This document shows, in pieces, positions 1 through 6,754 of a stretch of 23,027 bases of DNA. Every line of letters starts with the position of its first letter. The stretch's first letter is position 1. Below the pieces are notes generated by a model that was not told the DNA's origin, did no database searches, and was given only the letters and a program-made list of their open reading frames with translations. Source of the stretch: an uncultured Clostridia bacterium (GTDB lineage Bacteria; Bacillota; Clostridia; Christensenellales; Aristaeellaceae); assembly GCA_934636425.1 (NCBI GenBank), contig CAKUAV010000029.1, positions 1 to 23,027 of the forward strand. The letters run 5' to 3'. A program made the translations under genes and the position numbers.

Positions 1-1
1 G

Positions 2-1360
2 GATATGAGCTTCGTTTCTTCCTCCGGCTATCAGGAGAAGTTCGACAAGGCAATGGCTGCGAACGAGCGCATCGACATCGCCTGGGCGGGCTGGATGTTC
101 AACAAGGACAAGATGGCGCAGGAAGGCACCATACTGCCGATGGACGATCTGCTCGAGCAGTACGGACAGGGCATCATTGAAGCGCTGGGCAAGGAGTGCA
201 TTGATCTGCACCGCGCGCCGGATGGAAAGATCTACTACGCCGTGTCCTGGCAGGGTCTGATGGGCGGCCGCAACGGCCTCTATCTGCCGGTCGAGCTGGT
301 CAACGAGATGCCCGAGGGCTGGGAGCAGGAGCTTCAGGACGCCTTCTACAGGATCGACGACGGCAATTACACCGACGAGGACTACCAGAAGCTGGTTGAT
401 ACCTTTGAAGTGTATCCCAAGACGCTTCAGGAGAAGGGCAAGCTGTACAACGGCGTTTACGTCGACTGCTTGCTGTCCCTGTATGTCGGCAGCCAGAAGA
501 AGGGCGCGTCCGGCAGCTATGGCTATATCGAGTTCGGCGACGACACATTCACCGTGAAGCCCAAGTATATTGCCGAGGAGGACGGCTTCCTGCGCTATGC
601 CAAGCTCGTGTCTGATTACTATCAGAAGGGCTATATCCAGAGCGACATCGCCAGCGCGAACCAGTCCATCCAGTGGAACGGCGAGCTGACCGCGACCGAC
701 TATATCTTCAATCAGCACGGCGCGCTGGACGAGGGCATTGCGCAGCGCCTGAGCGCCCAGTACAATATGCCCATAACCGTCGTTTACTTCAACCGCAGCT
801 GCACATGGTCGAAGGGCGACGCGACCGCCATGGTTCTGCCCTACACCAGCAAGGAGCCCGAGCGCGCCATGATGGTGCTCAACGAGTTCTATGCCAATCC
901 CGAGCTGTATCAGGACTTCGTGTACGGCATTAAGGACGTGCACTGGACGGACAACGGCGACGGCACCGTTACCACGCTGGGCGGCGCGGGTCAGGCCACG
1001 AGCGACTGGGCGTACGGCCAGTGGAAGTGGATCATGGGCACCTGCATGAACGCTCTGGTGACTCAGGCCGACACAGCCGGCTATTATGAGGGCCTGAAGG
1101 CGCAGGAAGCGACGGCCTATGCCAGCCCCCTGCTGAACTTCAGCTTCAATTCCGATCCTGTTGCCACCGAGGCCTCCAACCTGAGCGCCGTTTACGGCGA
1201 GTATTTCTCGATGTTCTACAAGGGCTATCTGGGCGATGAGCTGGAGACGCGCTATAACGAGTTCGTTGACAAGATGAATGCGGCGGGTCTTGAGACCTAC
1301 AACGCCGAGTATCAGCGCCAGATCAACGAATTCGTCGCGGCCAACGACTGCAAGTGGTAA
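2..1360 (+). CDS. ABC transporter solute-binding protein, DUF3502 type (5' truncated)
   Basis: The reading frame is open to the left edge and ends at TAA 1358-1360. About 452 residues are visible; family members are usually near 500-550, so the signal peptide and lipobox probably lie outside the window. The body resembles family 1 extracellular solute-binding lipoproteins. The C-terminal part (after about residue 340) has the DUF3502 pattern: SPLLNFSFNSDPV, then a tail with GYLGDELE and a final amphipathic helix ending YQRQINEFVAAN. Such LipO/YtcQ-like proteins present oligosaccharides or related solutes to an ABC permease at the outer face of the membrane. The ligand cannot be deduced. The ATG at position 5 is only an internal Met. 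Permease genes would be expected further left. A two-component pair follows downstream but has its own promoter. Confidence 0.82.
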   Translation, partial: DMSFVSSSGYQEKFDKAMAANERIDIAWAGWMFNKDKMAQEGTILPMDDLLEQYGQGIIEALGKECIDLHRAPDGKIYYAVSWQGLMGGRNGLYLPVELVNEMPEGWEQELQDAFYRIDDGNYTDEDYQKLVDTFEVYPKTLQEKGKLYNGVYVDCLLSLYVGSQKKGASGSYGYIEFGDDTFTVKPKYIAEEDGFLRYAKLVSDYYQKGYIQSDIASANQSIQWNGELTATDYIFNQHGALDEGIAQRLSAQYNMPITVVYFNRSCTWSKGDATAMVLPYTSKEPERAMMVLNEFYANPELYQDFVYGIKDVHWTDNGDGTVTTLGGAGQATSDWAYGQWKWIMGTCMNALVTQADTAGYYEGLKAQEATAYASPLLNFSFNSDPVATEASNLSAVYGEYFSMFYKGYLGDELETRYNEFVDKMNAAGLETYNAEYQRQINEFVAANDCKW

Positions 1361-1382
1361 TCGCTTCTCTCCGCGCTGTTTC

Positions 1383-1412
1383 GGGCTGCCTGCGTTTTGC
1401 GGGCAGCCCTTT
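1383..1412 (+). terminator. Hairpin terminator after the solute-binding protein
   Basis: An 11-bp stem (1383-1393 with 1399-1409, one T-G wobble) closes a 5-nt loop. Core arms are GGGCTGCC and GGCAGCCC. The U tract is short (TTT, then GG), so termination may be incomplete, but the site lies 23 nt after the stop and just before a new promoter. Confidence 0.75.
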
Positions 1413-1421
1413 GGAGGTTTG

Positions 1422-1450
1422 TTGACGAATCGCCGCCGCTATGCTATATT
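1422..1450 (+). promoter_or_regulatory. Sigma-A-type promoter of the two-component operon
   Basis: TTGACG (1422-1427), a 17-nt spacer and TATATT (1445-1450), with an extended TGC just upstream of the -10. The predicted start is near 1456-1458, and the response regulator ATG is at 1482. Confidence 0.78.
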
Positions 1451-1453
1451 ATT

Positions 1454-1466
1454 ATCACAATGTGAT
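1454..1466 (+). promoter_or_regulatory. Perfect inverted repeat over the predicted start site
   Basis: ATCACA-A-TGTGAT is a perfect palindrome with 6-nt arms around one central base. It spans roughly -3 to +10 of the promoter at 1422-1450, a typical repressor position. No regulator can be assigned from the sequence. Confidence 0.45.
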
Positions 1467-1481
1467 GCGGGGGAAAAGAGT

Positions 1482-2225
1482 ATGTATCGCGTGCTGATCG
1501 TGGACGACGACCCGATGATATTGGACGGCCTGTGCGCGCGCCCGGAGTGGGGCGACATGGGCTTTGAAGTGGCCTGCTGCCTTGAGGATGGGACGGAGGC
1601 GCTTGAGTGGCTCGAGAGCCACAGCGTCGATCTGGTCGTGACCGACATCGTGATGTGCAATATGAGCGGGCTGGAGCTGGCGCGCGCGCTTTGGGAGCAG
1701 AGCTATCCCGCGCGCGTTGTGCTTTTGAGCGCGCACGGCGAGTTCGACTACGCCCGGCAGGGCATCGCCTATGGCGTGGCGGCCTATCTGCTCAAGCCGG
1801 TGCGCCATGAGGAGCTGCTCACTGTGCTCAATGAGACGGCCAGCGCGCTGGCGGATCGCGAGGAGAACCGCGGCGCGCCGCTCGAGGATGAAGCGGAGGA
1901 CGCTCTGGTGATCCGCGTGGAGCGCTATGTGCGCTCTCACATCGGCGAGGAGCTGAGCGTCGCGCGCGTGGCCGAGGCCATGCACTACAGCGAGCGCCAT
2001 TTCCGGCGGCAGTTCCAGAAGGAGGCGCGCTGCCAGATTTCGGACTTCATGACGCGCGTGCGCATCGCCCGGGCGCGCGAGCTGCTTTCGGAGGGGCTCT
2101 CCTGCGAGGAGACGGCGCGATCCGTGGGCTACAGCGGCGAGCGCTATTTCAAGAATGTGTTCCGCGAGGTGACCGGCGAGAGCGTCGCGGTGTGGCAGAG
2201 CCGCAGAAAGGGCGTGCGGACATGA
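1482..2225 (+). CDS. Response regulator, REC plus AraC-type HTH (YesN-like, short)
   Basis: 247 aa. An N-terminal receiver domain (about 1-120) has the acidic cluster DDD 8-10, phospho-acceptor D55 in VVTDIVM, S83 in LLSAH and K105 in LLKP. A short acidic linker follows, then a two-HTH AraC DNA-binding domain (about 142-242) with SVARVAEAM and SCEETARSVGYSG recognition regions. Many YesN proteins are 350-550 aa with a central region; here REC and HTH are almost directly joined. ATG 1482 was chosen because the receiver begins at its second residue and a GGGGGAAAAGAG ribosome site precedes it. The stop overlaps the next start by ATGA, so it is translationally coupled to the sensor kinase. By family it would activate a carbohydrate uptake or use locus when phosphorylated. 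The neighbouring solute-binding protein is a plausible target, by inference. Confidence 0.88.
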   Translation: MYRVLIVDDDPMILDGLCARPEWGDMGFEVACCLEDGTEALEWLESHSVDLVVTDIVMCNMSGLELARALWEQSYPARVVLLSAHGEFDYARQGIAYGVAAYLLKPVRHEELLTVLNETASALADREENRGAPLEDEAEDALVIRVERYVRSHIGEELSVARVAEAMHYSERHFRRQFQKEARCQISDFMTRVRIARARELLSEGLSCEETARSVGYSGERYFKNVFREVTGESVAVWQSRRKGVRT

Positions 2226-4003
2226 TCGCAAAGCTCGTTCACTATATGCATGATTACCGGTTTTCGCGGCTGCTGCGGCGCTATTTCGCGGTGATTCTGC
2301 TGATCATGGCCGTGCCCGTGGCGGCGCTCAACGTCATGTGGACGCACTGGATGAACCGCTCCTTTCAGAACGAAATCTTTTCGATCAACGAGCAGGCGCT
2401 CCAGCGCGGCGCGGGCGTTATGGAAAACACGTTCCAGCTGGCCAAGGATCTGACCTACTATGTAGCCATGTCGCAGAATGTTCAGTATCTGGCGTTCCAG
2501 AACCGCGCGGACTTCTATCGCGATATGCGCAAGGAGGACATCCGGGGCGCGCTGTCGCTGATCCGCAAAACCTATTCCTATATCGATTCGATCGACATTT
2601 ACTACGACAAGATCGATCTCGTGCTTCAGGCCAAGGGCGTTGAGGCGGGCGAGGCCGTGCGCTCGTCCCCATGGATGGCCGCCTATAAGGCCATGGACGA
2701 GCGCTGCTATGTCACGGCGGTGCGCGCCAGCGAGCAGAATTTTCCATGGATTGTGCGCCTGCTCTATCCCGTCGGCGGTGCGCCGGGGCGCGGCTGCGTC
2801 GTCGTCAACATCAATATGGAGGCGCTGGGCAATCACCTCGGCTCGGGCTGCTATCGCCGCGCGGGCGAGGAGCCGCTGCTGGCGGCCTATGACATGAACA
2901 GCGGCGATCTGTTCTATATCGACGAGCGCAGGCTATTGCGCAATGAGGCCTATGACCGCGCGGAGTTCGAGCAGTTCGCAGCGCGCGGGGGCAATTACAG
3001 CGAGAGCGCGACGCTCTGGGGAACGCAGTTCGTCGTCTCGAGCTATGAATCGGCCGAGAGCGGCCTTAAGTATATCTATCTGTCGCCCATGGGGCGCTAT
3101 GCCGCCCAGACGCGCATGAGCCGGCAGCTGACCGTCGTCAGCACGGCGATGTCGCTTTTGCTCAGCCTTGTGACCGCCATGACGCTGGCGCTCTTGGGCT
3201 ATCAGCCGATTCGCCAGCTCAGCCAGGCGCTCGGCCTCGGCGACGGACGGCAGCGTCCCGCAGACGAGCTGGCGTTCATCCGCGAGCGCGTTCGTGCGCA
3301 GGAGAAGAGCAACCGCGATTTGCAGGGCGATCTCAATCAGCACATGGCCAATCTCAATCGCGCCCAGATCGCGGCGCTTCAGGCGCAGATCAATCCGCAC
3401 TTCATCAGCAACACGCTCATGGCGCTCTCCGGCTCGGTCGCGCAGATCATGGGCACGGAATGCGAGACGGTGAAGGCGCTGGAGGATTTCGCGGCGCTGA
3501 TGCGCGTCAGCCTGACGGGCGACAACTATCTCGCGCCGCTGAGCGAGGAGCTGGAGCACATCCGCCTGTTCATGACGCTGATCGCCTTCCGCTATAAGAA
3601 CCGCGTGCAGATCGAGATCAGCGTGCCGCCGGAGATGCTGGACGTCTGCGTGCCCAAACTGTCGTTTCAGCCGCTGATCGAGAACGCGGTCAACCATGGA
3701 CTGAGGCCGCTGCACTATCGCGGCCGCATCGGCGTTGAGGGCGAGATAAACGGCGAGACGGCGCGCATCATCGTCTGGGACGACGGCGTGGGGCTGGACG
3801 AAAGGGAGGTCGAGCGGCTCAACCGCCTGCTGGAGCGCGACGCGATCGGCGCGGCGCAGCATATCGGCTTGAGCAACGTCAATCAGCGCTTTAAGCTGAT
3901 ATTCGGCGGCGATGCGGGCGTGTCGGTGCAGTCGCAGGACGGCCGCGCGCGCTTTGTGCTCACGTTCCCCGTGGTGCGAAAGAGCGGCGGCAAGCTCGTA
4001 TAA
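2222..4003 (+). CDS. Sensor histidine kinase, YesM-like (His_kinase family)
   Basis: 593 aa from ATG 2222, which overlaps the regulator stop. A GTG ten codons earlier is in frame but lies inside the regulator gene. Layout: TM1 about 21-40; an extracellular sensing region about 41-300; TM2 about 303-326; a linker with no clear HAMP; phospho-acceptor H393 in QINPHFISNTL; ATP-binding domain with N-box IENAVNHG (487-493), DDGVGLD (520-526) and GLSNVNQRF (549-557). The internal-kinase motif has Ile-Ser where family members often have Leu-Tyr (NPHFLYNTL), a mild change. It should autophosphorylate on H393 and pass phosphate to D55 of the regulator encoded just before. The signal is unknown; relatives are usually linked to sugar uptake. 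Confidence 0.88.
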   Translation: MIAKLVHYMHDYRFSRLLRRYFAVILLIMAVPVAALNVMWTHWMNRSFQNEIFSINEQALQRGAGVMENTFQLAKDLTYYVAMSQNVQYLAFQNRADFYRDMRKEDIRGALSLIRKTYSYIDSIDIYYDKIDLVLQAKGVEAGEAVRSSPWMAAYKAMDERCYVTAVRASEQNFPWIVRLLYPVGGAPGRGCVVVNINMEALGNHLGSGCYRRAGEEPLLAAYDMNSGDLFYIDERRLLRNEAYDRAEFEQFAARGGNYSESATLWGTQFVVSSYESAESGLKYIYLSPMGRYAAQTRMSRQLTVVSTAMSLLLSLVTAMTLALLGYQPIRQLSQALGLGDGRQRPADELAFIRERVRAQEKSNRDLQGDLNQHMANLNRAQIAALQAQINPHFISNTLMALSGSVAQIMGTECETVKALEDFAALMRVSLTGDNYLAPLSEELEHIRLFMTLIAFRYKNRVQIEISVPPEMLDVCVPKLSFQPLIENAVNHGLRPLHYRGRIGVEGEINGETARIIVWDDGVGLDEREVERLNRLLERDAIGAAQHIGLSNVNQRFKLIFGGDAGVSVQSQDGRARFVLTFPVVRKSGGKLV

Positions 4004-4025
4004 ACTCGGACAGCGCAGAAAAGAG

Positions 4026-4054
4026 AAGAGCGCGGCGCGTCACGCGCTCTTTTT
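4026..4054 (+). terminator. Intrinsic terminator after the sensor kinase
   Basis: A 9-bp stem AAGAGCGCG (4026-4034) with CGCGCTCTT (4043-4051) around an 8-nt loop runs into a T tract (4050-4054). It is 22 nt past the kinase stop and isolates the two-component unit from yerC-pcrA-ligA. Confidence 0.85.
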
Positions 4055-4096
4055 GTCCCAGAAAACGAACAGAGGGTGAAAAATCGCGTCAGGCTC

Positions 4097-4125
4097 TTGC
4101 ATTTCGCGCGTCACTGTGATAAAGT
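4097..4125 (+). promoter_or_regulatory. Promoter of yerC-pcrA-ligA
   Basis: TTGCAT (4097-4102), a 17-nt spacer and TAAAGT (4120-4125) with an extended TGA element at 4117-4119. A GTTAAC palindrome (4124-4129) overlaps the end of the -10, and TGATA/TATCA arms (4117-4121 and 4133-4137) flank it. The start codon of yerC follows at 4162. Confidence 0.6.
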
Positions 4126-4161
4126 TAACGTGTATCATTATGGAATCGGAGGTCACAGAAT

Positions 4162-4464
4162 ATGCAGCCCATAATCAACGAGGAGCAACTCAAGCTGCTG
4201 ACCGAGGTGCTTCTGTCGCTCAAAACCGAAGACGAAGCACGCAGCCTGCTGAACGATTTGTGCACGATTCGGGAAATGCAGGATCTGGGGCAGAGGCTGG
4301 AGGTGGCTCGCCTTCTGCGCCGCCAGATGACATACAGCGACATCGCCCGTCAGACGGGCGCGTCCACGGCGACGATCAGCCGCGTGAACCGCTGCCTGGT
4401 GTACGGCGCGGGCGGCTATCGCACGGTGCTCGAGCGACTGGAGAAAGGCGAAGAAAATGATTGA
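4162..4464 (+). CDS. yerC: YerC/YecD family TrpR-related regulator
   Basis: 100 aa, a usual length for the family. It is all-helical, with a TrpR-like helix-turn-helix at about 56-78 (MTYSDIARQTGASTATISRV) followed by a Gly-rich YGAGGY turn. The LNDLCTIREMQDLGQRLEVA segment (30-49) is the conserved family signature. Start ATG 4162 follows CGGAGG (4147-4152) by 9 nt. Its end overlaps pcrA by 8 nt. In B. subtilis yerC also lies upstream of pcrB-pcrA-ligA, so the position supports the identity. The target and effector of this family are not well defined. The TrpR fold suggests DNA binding, and the palindrome in its own promoter is a candidate site (inference). Confidence 0.88.
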   Translation: MQPIINEEQLKLLTEVLLSLKTEDEARSLLNDLCTIREMQDLGQRLEVARLLRRQMTYSDIARQTGASTATISRVNRCLVYGAGGYRTVLERLEKGEEND

Positions 4465-6754
4465 TTTGTCGCTGCTCAACGCGCCTCAGCGCGAGGCGGT
4501 GCTTCATACGGAGGGGCCGCTCCTGGTGCTGGCCGGCGCGGGCTCGGGCAAGACGCGCGTGCTGACCCATCGCGTGGCCTATCTGATCGAGCAGGGGCGC
4601 GCGCCGTGGTCGATACTGGCCATTACGTTCACCAATAAGGCCGCGCGGGAGATGAAGGATCGCATCCGCGCGCTGACGGGCGATCGCGTCGACGACGTGT
4701 GGGTGTCCACATTCCACGCCTGCTGCGCGCGGATACTGCGCCGCGATATTGAAAAGCTGGGCTATATGCGCAGCTTCTCGATCTATGACGACGACGATCA
4801 GATGGGCGTGATCAAAGCGCTCGTCAAGGAGCTGAAGCTGAACGATAAGATGTATTCGCCCCGCGAGATCAAGTCGATCATTTCCGACGCGAAGAACCGG
4901 CTCTTGACGCCGTCCGAATGGCTCAGGGAATCGGAACGCGATTTGCGCGCCGCCAAGATCGCCGACGTCTACAAGCGCTATGAAAAGACGCTGCGCGCCA
5001 ACAACGCGCTCGATTTCGACGATCTCATCGTGAAGACAATGGAGCTGCTCACGGCGCATCCGCCGGTATTGGAATATTACCGGCGCAAGTTCGACTATAT
5101 ACTGGTGGACGAATATCAGGACACCAACCTCGCGCAGTACGAGCTGGTGCGCCTGCTGGCCGGCGAGAAGAAGAACGTCTGCGTCGTGGGCGACGACGAT
5201 CAGTCCATTTACGGCTGGCGCGGCGCGGATATCCGCAATATTCTCGAGTTTGAGAAGGATTTTCCCGGCTGCTTTGTCGTCAAGCTCGAGCAGAACTACC
5301 GCTCCACCGGCAACATTCTCGACGCGGCCAATCAGGTCATCGCGCACAACGCCGGCCGCAAGGAGAAGGCGCTCTGGACGGAGGCGGACGAGGGCGACAA
5401 GATCCGCCTGTACTGCGCGCAGGATGAGCGCGACGAGGCCGCGTGGGTGTGCCGCCAGATTGAAGGCTGGCAGAAGAGCGGCGGCGGCGCGGGCGACGCG
5501 GCGATACTCTACCGCGCCAACGCGCAGTCCCGCGTGCTGGAAGAGGCGCTGGTGCGCTCGGGCATACCGTATCGCGTCTATGGCGGCGTGAAGTTCTATG
5601 AGCGCAAGGAGGTCAAGGATCTGATCGCCTATCTGCGCCTGCTGGTCAATCCGGCCGACGACGTGGCGTTTCGGCGCGTGGTCAACGAGCCGCGCCGCGG
5701 CATCGGCGACAGCACCGTCGACGCGCTGGCCGATTATGCCGCCGGGGAGGATACGTCGCTCATCATGGCGGCCATGAGCGTGGAGGAAACCGAGCTGGGC
5801 GCGCGCGCCAAGACGGCCATACAGAAATTCACGGCGCTCATGGAGGAGCTGAGCCTGGCCTGCGAGACGCTGCCGCCCGACGAGCTATTGCGCCATGTGA
5901 TCGACGCGACCGGCTACGAGGAGCAATATAAAAAGGTAGAGAACGAGGAAAACGAGAGCCGGCTGGAGAACATCGCCGAGCTTGAAACCGCCGTGAAGGA
6001 ATACGTCGCGCGCGAACCGGAGGGCGGGCTTTCCGGTTTCCTCGAGAACGTCGCGCTGGTGACCGATCTGGACGGCATGGACGAGAACGCTCAGGCGGTC
6101 ACGCTGATGACGCTGCACTCCGCCAAGGGTCTGGAGTTCAATCTGGTGTGCATGACCGGCATGGAGGACGGCGTTTTCCCGACCAGCCGCGCGCTGTTCG
6201 ACAATGAAAAGCTGGAGGAGGAGCGCCGGCTGTGCTATGTGGGCATCACCCGCGCCCGCAAGCGCCTGTGCATGAGCTGGGCGCAGACCCGCGCGCTCTA
6301 CGGCAGCCGGCAGGTCAGCATGCGCTCCCGCTTTGTGGACGAAATTCCTCAGCGCCTGATCGAGGACGCGAACGCGGCTGTTCGTCCCCAGACGCGGCTG
6401 GGCGCGCCGAGAGAAGCGGCGAATTTTGGAATGCGTCGCCCTCAGCAGACGGGCTATGGCGCGCGTCCGGCGGCACGGCCAGCGCCGCAGCAGCCGACGG
6501 CAGGGACGAAACCGCAGAATCGCTCGCCGCTGGATATTCCGGGGCTCAAAAAGGGCATGGGCGCGTTCAAGGCGCCCGGCGCGGCGATCTTCAAAAAGGG
6601 CGACCGCGTGCGGCACAACCGCTTCGGCGAGGGCACTGTGCTGCTTCTGTATGACGACAACAAGCGCATGACCATACGCTTTGACGACGGCACGGAGAAA
6701 ACCTTCGCCGCCGAGCTGGCGCCGGTCGTGCGGCTGGATGGAAAGGCGGAATGA
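4457..6754 (+). CDS. pcrA: ATP-dependent 3'-5' DNA helicase PcrA (UvrD/Rep family)
   Basis: 765 aa. SF1A motifs are in order: Q-motif region LNAPQREAV (7-15); Walker A AGAGSGKT (26-33); TFTNKAAREM (57-66); DEYQD (218-222); GDDDQSIYGWRGA (245-257); LEQNYRST (277-284); TLHSAKGLEF (552-561); EEERRLCYVGITRAR (587-601). A disordered Pro/Ala/Gln/Arg linker (about 640-705) leads to a C-terminal Tudor-like domain (711-750, FKKGDRVRHNRFGEGTV), known in PcrA to contact RNA polymerase. It unwinds DNA in nucleotide excision and mismatch-type repair, removes recombinase filaments and clears transcription-replication conflicts. The start overlaps the yerC stop and its own stop overlaps the ligA start, so the three are coupled. 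pcrB, present between yerC and pcrA in Bacillus, is absent. Confidence 0.96.
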   Translation: MIDLSLLNAPQREAVLHTEGPLLVLAGAGSGKTRVLTHRVAYLIEQGRAPWSILAITFTNKAAREMKDRIRALTGDRVDDVWVSTFHACCARILRRDIEKLGYMRSFSIYDDDDQMGVIKALVKELKLNDKMYSPREIKSIISDAKNRLLTPSEWLRESERDLRAAKIADVYKRYEKTLRANNALDFDDLIVKTMELLTAHPPVLEYYRRKFDYILVDEYQDTNLAQYELVRLLAGEKKNVCVVGDDDQSIYGWRGADIRNILEFEKDFPGCFVVKLEQNYRSTGNILDAANQVIAHNAGRKEKALWTEADEGDKIRLYCAQDERDEAAWVCRQIEGWQKSGGGAGDAAILYRANAQSRVLEEALVRSGIPYRVYGGVKFYERKEVKDLIAYLRLLVNPADDVAFRRVVNEPRRGIGDSTVDALADYAAGEDTSLIMAAMSVEETELGARAKTAIQKFTALMEELSLACETLPPDELLRHVIDATGYEEQYKKVENEENESRLENIAELETAVKEYVAREPEGGLSGFLENVALVTDLDGMDENAQAVTLMTLHSAKGLEFNLVCMTGMEDGVFPTSRALFDNEKLEEERRLCYVGITRARKRLCMSWAQTRALYGSRQVSMRSRFVDEIPQRLIEDANAAVRPQTRLGAPREAANFGMRRPQQTGYGARPAARPAPQQPTAGTKPQNRSPLDIPGLKKGMGAFKAPGAAIFKKGDRVRHNRFGEGTVLLLYDDNKRMTIRFDDGTEKTFAAELAPVVRLDGKAE

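Noticed and set aside
1278..1481. N-terminal extension of the response regulator into the solute-binding gene
   Set aside because: The extension crosses a terminator and promoter, and the receiver domain begins exactly at ATG 1482 after a ribosome site.
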